From contig NZ_ML133565.1 of assembly GCF_003985125.1 (NCBI RefSeq), forward strand, positions 434,001-498,000: a DNA stretch of 64,000 nucleotides, written 5' to 3'. Shown here in pieces: positions 51,240 through 59,714 of this stretch (the first letter of the stretch is position 1; each line of letters opens with the position of its first letter). The stretch is from Rhizobium phaseoli. GTDB lineage: Bacteria; Pseudomonadota; Alphaproteobacteria; Rhizobiales; Rhizobiaceae. Position numbers and translations under genes: made by a program. The notes beneath the pieces are model-generated. The model saw nothing but the letters and a program-made list of their open reading frames with translations, made no database searches and was not told the DNA's origin.

Positions 51240-52826
51240 CTACTCCTTGGTCACGTCATGCCAGCGCGTCGACCATGTCGTGTGCCCGTGATAATTCTTG
51301 ACATTGGCGCGCATGACATAGGGGTCGGTTCGCTGGAAGAAGATGACGAGCGGCGAAGCCATGCCGGTATAGATGCCGTCCATCTTCTTGAAGATGTCGG
51401 TGCGCTTTTCCGTGTCGCGCTCGCGCATCGACTGGTCGATGAGCGTGTTGAGTTCGTCCACCTTCATGCCCGTGCGCCAGAGATAATAGCTGCCGAGGCG
51501 TGCCTCGTCGCTATTGTCGGGGTTGAAGGCATATTGCGTGGCGACAGCAAAGGGATCGGGCAGGCGGGCACCGGAATTGCCGAGCAGCACTTCGAATTTG
51601 CGCTCGCGGAAGGCGGGCGTGAACTCGCCGGGCACGAGATCGAGATCGAAGCCGGCGGCGCGCGCACTCGCCTGCAGCGCTTCCGCGAAGGGCAGGGTCG
51701 GGGCTCCCGAGGGGTTGAGCACCTTCTTCAGGCCGTTGGGATAACCCGCCTCCGCCAGCAGCTGCTTGGCCTTGGCGGGGTCGTAATCATAGCGAACGGC
51801 TGCCTCCTCGGGCGCGCCGATCATGCCGCGCGGGATCATCGACTGCCAGGGAAAGCCGGTGTAGCGCATGATATTGCCGGAGATCGCCTTCCAGTCGAAA
51901 GCATGCTGGAAGGCCTCGCGAACCTTCGGCTTCTGCAGATCGGGGTCTTTCTGGTTGAGGGCGATATAGTAGAAGCCGAGACCCGGAACATTGTCGATCA
52001 CCATGTCCTTGTTGCTGGCGAGCGCATCGAGATCGCCGCTCGCGACATACTGGCCGACATCGACATCGCCGGCTTCGAGCTGAAGCCTCAGATTGCCCGA
52101 TTCCGGAATGTGGCGGGCGACGACGCGGGCCATGGCCGGCTTGCCGCCCCAGTATTTCGGCTGTGCATTGAAGATCGCCACGTCGTTCGGCCGCCACTGC
52201 GCCAGGCTGAACGGACCGCTGCCGGCGGAATTGGCCGAGAGCCACGCGCCGCCGAAGTCGCCGTTCGCCTCATGCGACAGCACCATCTTCTTGTCGACGA
52301 TGCCGATCGATGAGCCGGCCAGCGAATAGAGCACGAGATCCGTATTCACGGCCTGCGGCAGCTCGATCTCCAGCGTATGCTCGTCCTTGGCGCGAACGAG
52401 CTTCTCGACATTATCGGCCTTGAACCCCCAAAGCGCCACATCGGTCGAGCCGACCTGACCCATCTTGATAACGCGCTGGATCGACCAGGCCGCATCCTCG
52501 GCTGTCACTTTGTTGCCGCTCTGAAAGACCGCATCGTCGCGCAGGGTTAGCGTGATCACCTTGCCGTCAGGTGAGACGCTCCATTGCGTCGCCAGCATCG
52601 GCTTCAGCGTCTTCAGATCGTCCGGCGACAGCTGCACGAGGTTGTCATAGAGGTTGGAGATCAACTCGGACACCGTGCGGGCATTGTTCTGGGCCGGATC
52701 GAGCGTCCGGATACCGGTCAGATTCGTCCCGATCACCAGCATGTTGGGCGGCGATGCCGCCAGGCTCGGCTGAGCCGCCGCCAGGGCGCCGGTAATCGCG
52801 ATCGTCGTCAGTAGCTGTTTCAGCAT
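51240..52826 (-). CDS. Opp/Dpp-type periplasmic substrate-binding protein (family 5), system A
   Basis: This 528-residue SBP_bac_5 protein has a Sec signal (about 1-24, ALAAAQPSLAAS). The mature part begins LVIGTNLTGIRTLDPAQNN, with the family segments LATQWSVSPDGKVITLTLRD and VTAEDAAWSIQRV. Start at 52826 has GGGAGGT at 7 bp. In this context (uronate dehydrogenase, lactonase, aldolase upstream on the same strand) the ligand is more likely a sugar-acid or oligosaccharide than a peptide. Confidence 0.9.
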   Translation of the reverse strand: MLKQLLTTIAITGALAAAQPSLAASPPNMLVIGTNLTGIRTLDPAQNNARTVSELISNLYDNLVQLSPDDLKTLKPMLATQWSVSPDGKVITLTLRDDAVFQSGNKVTAEDAAWSIQRVIKMGQVGSTDVALWGFKADNVEKLVRAKDEHTLEIELPQAVNTDLVLYSLAGSSIGIVDKKMVLSHEANGDFGGAWLSANSAGSGPFSLAQWRPNDVAIFNAQPKYWGGKPAMARVVARHIPESGNLRLQLEAGDVDVGQYVASGDLDALASNKDMVIDNVPGLGFYYIALNQKDPDLQKPKVREAFQHAFDWKAISGNIMRYTGFPWQSMIPRGMIGAPEEAAVRYDYDPAKAKQLLAEAGYPNGLKKVLNPSGAPTLPFAEALQASARAAGFDLDLVPGEFTPAFRERKFEVLLGNSGARLPDPFAVATQYAFNPDNSDEARLGSYYLWRTGMKVDELNTLIDQSMRERDTEKRTDIFKKMDGIYTGMASPLVIFFQRTDPYVMRANVKNYHGHTTWSTRWHDVTKE

Positions 52827-52890
52827 CTCAAGACCTCCCAATCTCATGGCGCCATCCCGCGCCTGTTGCATGCAGAAGAACGTTTCGAAC

Positions 52891-53841
52891 TCAGCCGGCA
52901 GCCTTCACCGCCTGCCGGTCCGGTTGTGTTTGAATGTCGCCCTCGGCCTCCCATCCTCGAAGCAGGCGATGCAACTCCTCGCGGTCCTGCTGATCGAGCT
53001 GCGGCAGTCCCGGCGCGCGGACCGCCCCGACATCGAGGCCGGAATAGGTGACGGCTTCTTTCACGACCGTCACGTTCGCGCCGTTGCGGAATTTGGTCCG
53101 CATCCGCTCGAAGGGTTCGAGCTTGCCGACGATTGCTCTCGCCGCGGCGAAATCGCCCTTTTCAAGCGCGTCGTGGACGGCGAGCGAAAGCTTCGGCGCG
53201 ACGTTGACGAGGCCTGACGTGAAGCCGCGCGCGCCGGCCGCGGTGAAGGTCGGTGCCCAGCTTTCCGCCAGGCCGCAGACGAAGAGCGCGCCATTGGGAT
53301 CGGCGGCGGGGATCGCGCGCGACAGCAGCATCAGATCGGTCGTCGCGAATTTGATGCCGGCAATATTGCCGTGATTGGCGAGGCGGACGATCTCGGCGAC
53401 GCTGAAACCCTCGGCCCTGACATAGGCGACGAGCGGCAGGGCGGACGCATCGGCGAGGGTGCAGAAATAATCGATCTGCGCCGAAGGGGCCGCGAAAGGA
53501 TCGACGGGCTGGTGCGACATGACGGCCGATGCGCCCATCGCCGCCGCATCCCTGGCCATGCCGATCGCCTCGCGCAGCGACCGCCCGACCGCCGCCGTCA
53601 CCGGCGCTTGCCCGTCGACGCCTGCGACCGCCGCTTCGTGGACGATCCGGATCTCCTGCGGCGTCAGCGCGTAGAATTCCCCGGTATTGCCGGCTGCGAC
53701 GATGTTGTGAATGCCCGCCGCAGCCACCCGCGCATAAACTTTCGCGGTAATCCGGGGTTCGACTTCGCCCCCGCCGTCATAAGCCGTGACAGGCACCCCC
53801 GACACGCCTGTAAGCGCCTTGCGCATGCTCGCGATGCTCAT
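52891..53841 (-). CDS. DapA/KDG-dehydratase family aldolase
   Basis: This 316-residue TIM-barrel lyase of the DHDPS/N-acetylneuraminate-lyase family has the Schiff-base lysine K164 (GIKFATTD), the tyrosine Y140 (LVAYVRAEG) and the GNTGEFYAL loop (51-59). Given the uronate dehydrogenase and lactonase upstream, the best guess is 5-dehydro-4-deoxyglucarate dehydratase (KdgD) or a 2-keto-3-deoxy sugar-acid aldolase, not lysine biosynthesis. Start ATG at 53841; any longer reading runs through the SMP-30 gene. It is 23 bp downstream of that gene. Confidence 0.87.
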   Translation of the reverse strand: MSIASMRKALTGVSGVPVTAYDGGGEVEPRITAKVYARVAAAGIHNIVAAGNTGEFYALTPQEIRIVHEAAVAGVDGQAPVTAAVGRSLREAIGMARDAAAMGASAVMSHQPVDPFAAPSAQIDYFCTLADASALPLVAYVRAEGFSVAEIVRLANHGNIAGIKFATTDLMLLSRAIPAADPNGALFVCGLAESWAPTFTAAGARGFTSGLVNVAPKLSLAVHDALEKGDFAAARAIVGKLEPFERMRTKFRNGANVTVVKEAVTYSGLDVGAVRAPGLPQLDQQDREELHRLLRGWEAEGDIQTQPDRQAVKAAG

Positions 53842-53864
53842 TGTTCTACCCCGCTCGCTTTCCA

Positions 53865-54752
53865 TCAAGATGACTGTTTGCCAAAGCGGAAGGGCGGCAG
53901 CCCCTCCGCATCCACGTCGAAGGCGATGACTGTGCCAGCCTCGAAACGTCCGGTCCGGTCGGTCGACAGACTGGTGACGAAGAGCGTCCTGAAATCGGGC
54001 CCTCCGAAACATGGCATGGTCGGTGCCGCTACCGGCAGATGATAGATTTCGACGATTTCGCCTTCGCTCGACATTCGGTTGAGACGGCCGGCAGAGACGC
54101 CGGCGCTCCAGTAAAACCCGTCGCGATCGGTGGTCGCCCCGTCCGGCCGCCCCTCTTCCTCGGTGAAGCTGCGGAGACGGCGTCCTTCGCCGAGCTCGCC
54201 AGTCCTCGAATCGAAGTCGAAGGACTGCAGAAAACATTGACGGCTGTCGGAGTGGTACATCCGCCGGCCGTCAGGCGACCAGGCGAGGCCGTTGGAACTC
54301 GTCAGACCAGTGGCGACGGCGCGTGCGCTGCCGTCGGCTCCCACGCGAAAAAGTGCGGCGTCATTCACCTGCGGCTTGGCTTCGCTGATCGAGCCGACCC
54401 AGAAGTGTCCGTCCGGGCCGACCTTGCCGTCGTTGAGGCGGCCGTTGACGTGGCGCCCGACCGGGTCGCAAAGAAACTCGATATCGCCCGAGACGGGATC
54501 GAAGAGATGGACGCCCGTTTGAAGACCGACGACGATCCTGTTGTCAGGGCAGAGCCCGAGGCAGCCGACCGCAGCCGGCATTGCAAAACGGTCGACCGTG
54601 CCTCCCGGGGAAAGCCGCAGCACGGCGGGCGCCAGGATGTCGACAAGCCAGAGAGCGCCGGTCTCTTCGTCCCATACGGGCGATTCACCCACCGTCAGCG
54701 GCTGTTGCAGCACCGAACGGACCTTCGGTTCAATGATGCGCGGCGCCGTCAC
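53865..54752 (-). CDS. SMP-30/gluconolactonase family lactonase
   Basis: This 295-residue six-bladed beta-propeller belongs to the SMP-30/LRE family. Metal ligands are visible: E23 in VGESPVWDEE, Asn in GRLNDGKVGPDG, Asn in SSNGLAWSPDG, and Asp in GRPDGATTDRDG. It should open an aldono- or aldaro-lactone, the product of the uronate dehydrogenase encoded next to it. The GTG start overlaps the dehydrogenase stop as GTGA, so the two are coupled. Confidence 0.88.
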   Translation of the reverse strand: MTAPRIIEPKVRSVLQQPLTVGESPVWDEETGALWLVDILAPAVLRLSPGGTVDRFAMPAAVGCLGLCPDNRIVVGLQTGVHLFDPVSGDIEFLCDPVGRHVNGRLNDGKVGPDGHFWVGSISEAKPQVNDAALFRVGADGSARAVATGLTSSNGLAWSPDGRRMYHSDSRQCFLQSFDFDSRTGELGEGRRLRSFTEEEGRPDGATTDRDGFYWSAGVSAGRLNRMSSEGEIVEIYHLPVAAPTMPCFGGPDFRTLFVTSLSTDRTGRFEAGTVIAFDVDAEGLPPFRFGKQSS

Positions 54753-55579
54753 GAGACCGTCTCCGGGTTTTTGGCGAGACCCTCGCCATCGCGCATGCGA
54801 ATGGTGCCGTCGTGATTGAATTCGCAGAAACCGCCGCCCTGGAATGCGCGGGCGACCGCGCTCTCCGCGCCATCCTCGATGTGGGCGTGATCACGTGGCC
54901 GGTCCTGCGGCTGGTAGCCGAGCCGTGCCGCCAGATCGTTGTCCCACCATTTTTCGTCCGTATCGGAGACGCCGTAGACGACCGTTGCGCCAATCGAAGG
55001 ATGGGTGAGCCCGATCCGCACGAGTTGCGCCAGATCCCGCGCGCTGATCCAGATCGCGATCGACCGCTCGCTGTTCGGATAGGTGCCGGCATTGCCGATG
55101 CGGATGGAAAGAGACCGGATGCCCGAAGTGTCGTAATAGAGCCCCGCCACCAACTCGCCCCAGCATTTGGAAAGCCCGTAAGGGCTGTCCGGTCGCATGG
55201 GATCGAGCGGAGAGATGATCTGGCCGCGCGGATAAAAGCCGGTCGCGTGATTGCTGGAGGCGTAGACCACCCGCGCGACCCTGTTGATCCGCGCAGCCTC
55301 GTAAAGATTGTAGGTACCGAGGACATTCGCCTGCAAGATCGCGTTCATGTCGACGCCGCCGGCAAGGCCGGCGAGATGAACGACGCCGTCGATGCCGGCC
55401 AGAGCCGTCGTCGCCTCGTCGAGCTTTGACAGATCGGCGACGATAAAGCTTTCGTTCTCGGCCAGATCCGCAGGTTCATGAACGTCGATCAAGCTGAGAT
55501 GCTCGACATGCTGCCGAAGAAACGGGCGCAGCAGCGTTCCGACCCGTCCCGCGGCGCCTGTCATGGCGATCCGTCTCAT
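54749..55579 (-). CDS. udh: Uronate dehydrogenase-like NAD-dependent SDR
   Basis: This 276-residue extended SDR has NAD motif TGAAGRVG (7-14), the active-site ASSN loop (about 107-110), and Y134-x3-K138 (DSPYGLSKCWGE). Overall wording (NLYEAAR, VYASSNHATGFYP, VRIGNAGTYPNSER, WWDN) closely recalls A. tumefaciens uronate dehydrogenase, which oxidises galacturonate or glucuronate to the aldarolactone. Start: ATGs at 55582 and 55579 are adjacent, and the second has GGAGG at the ideal 6 bp. It follows the GntR gene by 20 bp. Confidence 0.85.
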   Translation of the reverse strand: MRRIAMTGAAGRVGTLLRPFLRQHVEHLSLIDVHEPADLAENESFIVADLSKLDEATTALAGIDGVVHLAGLAGGVDMNAILQANVLGTYNLYEAARINRVARVVYASSNHATGFYPRGQIISPLDPMRPDSPYGLSKCWGELVAGLYYDTSGIRSLSIRIGNAGTYPNSERSIAIWISARDLAQLVRIGLTHPSIGATVVYGVSDTDEKWWDNDLAARLGYQPQDRPRDHAHIEDGAESAVARAFQGGGFCEFNHDGTIRMRDGEGLAKNPETVS

Positions 55580-55599
55580 CATCTTCCTCCCATCGTCGC

Positions 55600-56313
55600 T
55601 CAAACCCCCTGAAACATCCGGGCGCGCGCATTCAGTATGTGTTTCTTCATCGCGTCATGCGCTTCGGTCTCCCGTCGCGCGAAGATCGCCTCCACGATCA
55701 CCGCATGCTCGTCCTGGACGCTGCGGATCTGCTCCGGCGTGCGTTTCAGGCTCAGGCTTCGCGTCACGGAATGGCCTATGGCGAAATGTGGCTTGAACCA
55801 TTCGCGGACGGTGATGTGAAACTGATTGCCTGTCGCTGCTGCGATCGCGTCATGGAGGGCCTGGTCCTCCTCGGCGCCAAGTTCGCCGTTGCGCAGACAT
55901 TGCTCGAGCGAAAGAAGGGCGGCCGTTATCCGTTCCTTGTCGGCCGGCTGCCAGTTGCGTGCTGCCAGCTCGGCTGCCTCGGCCTCCAGACCGGCGCGGA
56001 ACTCGAAGAACCGCTGGACATCGGCGAGCGAGCCGACCGGAACCATTGTCAGCATCGATGAATCCGGGCGCTGCCGGACGTAAGATCCCGAACCCTTGCG
56101 CGAGACGACGAGACCGTCGGTTCTGAGCCGCTCCAGCGCCTCGCGCACGACCGGTCGCGATGCTCCGAAATCGCCAGCGAGCCTCGTCTCCGAAGGCAGC
56201 CGCTCATTGACGGGAAACGTGCCGTCCGCGATCATCCCCACGATCTTCTCGTAGATGATGTCGCTGAAGCGCGTTGCGCCTCTGTTGGAAACGGCATCGA
56301 CAGCGACTGTCAT
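55600..56313 (-). CDS. GntR family regulator, FCD (FadR-type) subfamily
   Basis: The 237-residue protein has a winged helix (about 15-80, NERLPSETRLAGDFGASRPV, then REALERLRTDGLV) and an all-helical FCD effector domain (about 95-230) whose Asp/His residues (ALHDAI, FAIGHSV, EHAVIVEAI) should hold a metal and a carboxylate ligand. FCD regulators commonly sense sugar acids and hexuronates. It heads the leftward operon and faces the second importer, so it probably represses both and is induced by a uronate or aldarate intermediate. Confidence 0.92.
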   Translation of the reverse strand: MTVAVDAVSNRGATRFSDIIYEKIVGMIADGTFPVNERLPSETRLAGDFGASRPVVREALERLRTDGLVVSRKGSGSYVRQRPDSSMLTMVPVGSLADVQRFFEFRAGLEAEAAELAARNWQPADKERITAALLSLEQCLRNGELGAEEDQALHDAIAAATGNQFHITVREWFKPHFAIGHSVTRSLSLKRTPEQIRSVQDEHAVIVEAIFARRETEAHDAMKKHILNARARMFQGV

Positions 56314-56426
56314 TATCGTTCTTTTCTCCCCATTGCGCAGGCCGGCCGGCCGGCGCCGGGATATATCTGTGGCCCATACACCGAAATCCTGCCATGCTGT
56401 CGCGACCGTGAGGTGACGGTGACAAC

Positions 56427-56437
56427 ATCTGACAGAT
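56427..56437. promoter_or_regulatory. ATCTG-A-CAGAT palindrome, candidate GntR operator
   Basis: This is a perfect 11-bp palindrome 114 bp upstream of the GntR start. Its ATCTG arm recurs in the direct repeats at 56513-56545, as expected for sites of one regulator. Confidence 0.45.
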
Positions 56438-56512
56438 TTTCGGTCTTCTCATCCCATATCTGCCCTCGGCAAGGACCTTGGCAGGGCATGTGATGCTGAA
56501 TCGCTATCGAAT

Positions 56513-56545
56513 TTGTAATTATCTGTCAACTCTTGTAATCATCTG
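56513..56545 (+). promoter_or_regulatory. Direct repeat TTGTAATTATCTG / TTGTAATCATCTG, 20-bp period
   Basis: Two 13-bp copies (56513-56525 and 56533-56545) match at 12 positions and start exactly 20 bp apart, about two helical turns. They lie 115 bp before the importer B start. They may be tandem binding sites for the GntR regulator or an activator. Confidence 0.5.
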
Positions 56546-56659
56546 GGAACGTGGTTATGGTTTCGTCCGCAGCGCCGAGGAGGGCGCGAAACGGCAGGTT
56601 GGGAGCCCGCCGCACCAGCCGGTACAAGAGTTGCGCCGGCCCAAACAGGGAGGAACTCG

Positions 56660-58600
56660 ATGCCCAATGAAATTCTGTCGCGCGGTGTCAGCCGCCGCGC
56701 CGTGCTTGGCGGTATGGCCGGCGTTGCGGCGCTGTCCGTCGCCGGTCGCGCTTTCGCTGCTCCGGGAGGCGAGGCGCCGGCGTTAGCGCAACTCGTCAAG
56801 GACGGAAAACTGCCGCCGCTCGCCGAGCGCCTGCCGAAAAAGCCGATGGTGGTGACGCCGTTCGAAAAGGTCGGCACCTACGGCGGTACGCTGCGGCGCG
56901 GCCTGCGCGGTTCATCGGATCACAACGGCATTCTGCGCATGGTCGGCAACCAGAGCCTCGTGCGCTGGAACCTGGAATTCACCGCCGTGCAGCCGAACCT
57001 TGCCGAAAGCTGGGAGGTCAGTGACGACGCGACGCAATTCACCTTCCATCTGATCGAAGGTGTACGCTGGTCCGACGGTCACCCCTTCACCGCCGATGAC
57101 ATCGTTTTTGCGATCGAAGACTGCGTCAAGAACACCGAGCTCTACAGTTCGACGCCGGCGCAGCTTGCCGTCGCCGGCAAGCCCGTCACCGTCGAGAAGA
57201 TCGACGATCGTACGGTGAAATTCACCTTCGCGGCGCCGAACGCGCTCTATCTGGAAAATCTCGCCACGCCGCTCGGCCAGCACCCGACGCTGTTTCCCAA
57301 GCACTACTGCAGCCAGTTCCTGCCAAAGTACAACCCCAATATCGAGGCCGATGCGAAGAAGGCGGGTGTGACCAGCTGGACGGAGCTCTTCCGCAGCCGC
57401 TGCGGCGATATCGAAATCCCGACGCGTTGGGGCAATGTCGATAAGCCGACGCTCGATCCCTGGGTCGTCAAGGAACCCTATGTCGGCGGCGCGACCCGCG
57501 TCGTCATGGCCCGCAATCCCTATTTCTGGCAGGTGGATACATCGGGCAACCAGCTTCCCTATATCGACGAGATCAACTTCGGCATTTCGCAGGATGTGGA
57601 ATCGCTGATGCTGAACGTCATCTCCGGAAAGATCGACATTCAGGAGCGCCACATCAGCGTGCTCGCCAACAAGCCGACGCTGTCCCAGAACATGCAGAAG
57701 GGCGACTACCGCCTGCTGACGCTCGTGCCTTCCGCCTCGCAGCAGTGCCAGATCTACTTCAACATCACCCACAAAGACCCTGCCATGCGCAAGATGTTTG
57801 CCGATAAATCGTTCCGGCAGGCGCTTTCGATCGGCATCAATCGCCAGGAACTCATCGACATCGTCTATTTCGGGCAGAGCGAGCCTTATCAGGCCGGACC
57901 GCGCCCCACCCACCCCTGGTATCACGAAAAATATGCGCGCCAGTTCACCGAATACGATCCTGACAAGGCAGGCGCCATGCTGGACCAGGCCGGCTACAAG
58001 AAAGGTGGCGATGGCATGCGCGTTCGGCCGGACGGGCAGAAGGTGTTCTTCTCGATCGACGTCATTCCAACGCTCTATCCCGATCTCGTCGATGCGCTCG
58101 AGCTGGTGAAAACACATTGGGCCCAGATCGGCGTCGACATGAAGGTCAACACGATCGAGCGGGCGCTCTATTATACCCGCGGCGACGACAACGCCCACGA
58201 CGCGGCGGTGTGGCCGGGGCCAGGCGGCCTCGATCCGATGCTCGATCCGCGCGATTTCTTCGCCTTCCATCCGCAGGGCTCGCGCTACGCCATTCCGTGG
58301 ACGCTCTGGTACACCTCCAACGGTGCGCGTGGTGAGGAGCCGCCGGAAAGCCAGAAGAAGCGCATGAAGCTCTTCGACGAGGCGCGTTCGACCGCCGATC
58401 TCGACAAGCGCGGCGCGATCATGAAGCAGATCTTCGATATCGCGGCGGAAGAATTCGAGACGGTCGGGCTTTGCCTTGCCGTGGGTGGCTTCGGCATCAT
58501 CCGCAACAATCTGCGCAATGTTCCCGAGAAGCAGCCGGACAGCTGGTCCTGGCCCAATCCGGGGCCTGCGATGCCGCAGCAGTTCACCTTTACGAGCTGA
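56660..58600 (+). CDS. Opp/Dpp-type periplasmic substrate-binding protein (family 5), system B, Tat-type signal
   Basis: This 646-residue SBP_bac_5 protein has the N-terminus SRRAVLGGMAGVAALSVAG, a twin-arginine-like signal (SRRAVLG) with cleavage near AFAAPGG. It is about 110 residues longer than system A's protein. Core segments are LAESWEVSDDATQFTFHLIE and FTADDIVFAIEDCVKN, with insertions near 220-260, as in the larger group that binds oligosaccharides or plant-derived compounds. AGGGAGGA precedes the ATG. A strong hairpin follows the stop. Confidence 0.9.
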   Translation: MPNEILSRGVSRRAVLGGMAGVAALSVAGRAFAAPGGEAPALAQLVKDGKLPPLAERLPKKPMVVTPFEKVGTYGGTLRRGLRGSSDHNGILRMVGNQSLVRWNLEFTAVQPNLAESWEVSDDATQFTFHLIEGVRWSDGHPFTADDIVFAIEDCVKNTELYSSTPAQLAVAGKPVTVEKIDDRTVKFTFAAPNALYLENLATPLGQHPTLFPKHYCSQFLPKYNPNIEADAKKAGVTSWTELFRSRCGDIEIPTRWGNVDKPTLDPWVVKEPYVGGATRVVMARNPYFWQVDTSGNQLPYIDEINFGISQDVESLMLNVISGKIDIQERHISVLANKPTLSQNMQKGDYRLLTLVPSASQQCQIYFNITHKDPAMRKMFADKSFRQALSIGINRQELIDIVYFGQSEPYQAGPRPTHPWYHEKYARQFTEYDPDKAGAMLDQAGYKKGGDGMRVRPDGQKVFFSIDVIPTLYPDLVDALELVKTHWAQIGVDMKVNTIERALYYTRGDDNAHDAAVWPGPGGLDPMLDPRDFFAFHPQGSRYAIPWTLWYTSNGARGEEPPESQKKRMKLFDEARSTADLDKRGAIMKQIFDIAAEEFETVGLCLAVGGFGIIRNNLRNVPEKQPDSWSWPNPGPAMPQQFTFTS

Positions 58601-58610
58601 TTTTGATCGA

Positions 58611-58633
58611 GCGCCGTACCGACGGTACGGCGC
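58611..58633 (+). terminator. Intercistronic hairpin after the binding-protein gene (10-bp stem, GAC loop)
   Basis: GCGCCGTACC pairs perfectly with GGTACGGCGC across a GAC loop, then TTTCTT. It starts 10 bp after the stop codon and 86 bp before the permease gene. It may act as a partial terminator or an mRNA stabiliser. The geometry is identical to the hairpin at 34174. Confidence 0.75.
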
Positions 58634-58718
58634 TTTCTTCGGTTCGCCTTCAAAGATGCCTTGCCGGCGCTGATCGCCGACAGGGCCGGAGGGCGGCGTT
58701 CAATGCAAGAGGCGCCTC

Positions 58719-59705
58719 ATGCTGGTCTTTATCGCCAAACGCTTGCTATGGATGATTCCATCGCTTTTTGCCGTCAGTTTTCTCGCTTTCGTGCTGATCC
58801 AGCTGCCGCCGGGCGACTATGTCACCACCTACATCGCGACGCTGGCAGCCTCCAACGAGATCGTCGACCAGAACACGGCGGCGCAACTGCGCGAGCGCTT
58901 CGGCCTCGACGATCCGATGCTCATCCAATATTTCAAGTGGATCTGGGGCATCCTCTCGCGCGGCGATTTCGGTATTTCCTTCGAATGGCAGCAGCCGGTC
59001 TCCGACCTGATCTGGGAGCGCATGGCGCTGACCCTCGTCCTGGCTCTCTCGACATTGATCGCCACCTGGGCAATCGCGCTGCCGATCGGCGTCTTTTCCG
59101 CCGTGCGCAAATACTCGATCGGCGACTATTTCTTCACCGCCTTCACCTTTTTCGGTCTGGCCGTTCCGTCCTTCCTGCTGGCGCTGGTGCTGATGTATAT
59201 CGCGGCGGTCGAATTCGGCCAGGATGTCGGCGGGCTGTTTTCGCCGCAATACGAGAATGCGCCGTGGAGCTTCGCCAAGATGGTCGATCTCTTTTCGCAT
59301 CTTTGGCTTCCCGTCATCATTCTTGCCGTCTCCTCGACGGCAAGCCTCATCCGCGTCATGCGCGCCAACATGCTCGACGAACTGCCTAAGCCTTACGTGA
59401 CGACGGCGAGGGCAAAAGGGCTCTCGGAGTTCCGGCTGCTGATGAAATATCCTCTGATGATCGCGCTCAATCCGTTCATCTCGACGATTGCCTGGCTGCT
59501 GCCCAATCTCATCTCCGGCTCGGTGGTGGTCGCCATCGTCCTCAATCTGCCGACGGCAGCACCCTTGCTGCTGCAGGCGCTGATGGCCCAGGACATGTAT
59601 CTGGCGGGCGCTTTCGTTTTGCTGATCTGCGCCCTGACGCTGATAGGCTCCCTGATCAGCGACATCCTGCTTGCGCTGGTCGATCCCCGCATCCGGTTGG
59701 AATAG
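58719..59705 (+). CDS. Opp/Dpp-type ABC permease (DppB-like), system B
   Basis: 328 residues; TM1 at 10-30 (LLWMIPSLFAVSFLAFVLIQ), followed by a periplasmic segment with EIVDQNTAAQLRERFGLDD and GDFGISFEWQQPVSDL. The EAA loop is YVTTARAKGLSEFRLLMKYP and the end DILLALVDPRIRLE. GAGG lies about 8 bp before the ATG. It pairs with the next gene. Confidence 0.9.
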   Translation: MLVFIAKRLLWMIPSLFAVSFLAFVLIQLPPGDYVTTYIATLAASNEIVDQNTAAQLRERFGLDDPMLIQYFKWIWGILSRGDFGISFEWQQPVSDLIWERMALTLVLALSTLIATWAIALPIGVFSAVRKYSIGDYFFTAFTFFGLAVPSFLLALVLMYIAAVEFGQDVGGLFSPQYENAPWSFAKMVDLFSHLWLPVIILAVSSTASLIRVMRANMLDELPKPYVTTARAKGLSEFRLLMKYPLMIALNPFISTIAWLLPNLISGSVVVAIVLNLPTAAPLLLQALMAQDMYLAGAFVLLICALTLIGSLISDILLALVDPRIRLE

Positions 59706-59714
59706 GAGCCTGAT

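Larger units (their letters stand above)
56314..56659. other. 346-bp divergent control region of the sugar-acid locus
   Basis: The longest gene-free stretch in the window separates the GntR gene (leftward) from importer B (rightward). It contains the ATCTG-A-CAGAT palindrome and the 20-bp-spaced direct repeats listed separately, and a lower G+C stretch at about 56500-56560 fitting a promoter. No credible gene is present. Confidence 0.7.

Noticed and set aside
52891-54237. 448-codon reading of the DapA-family gene
   Set aside because: The extra N-terminus is an out-of-frame reading of the SMP-30 gene; the ATG at 53841 gives the normal family length.
56546-56570. GGAAC ahead of importer B as an EcfG promoter
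   Set aside because: No GTT lies at 16-17 bp; CCGC is found instead.
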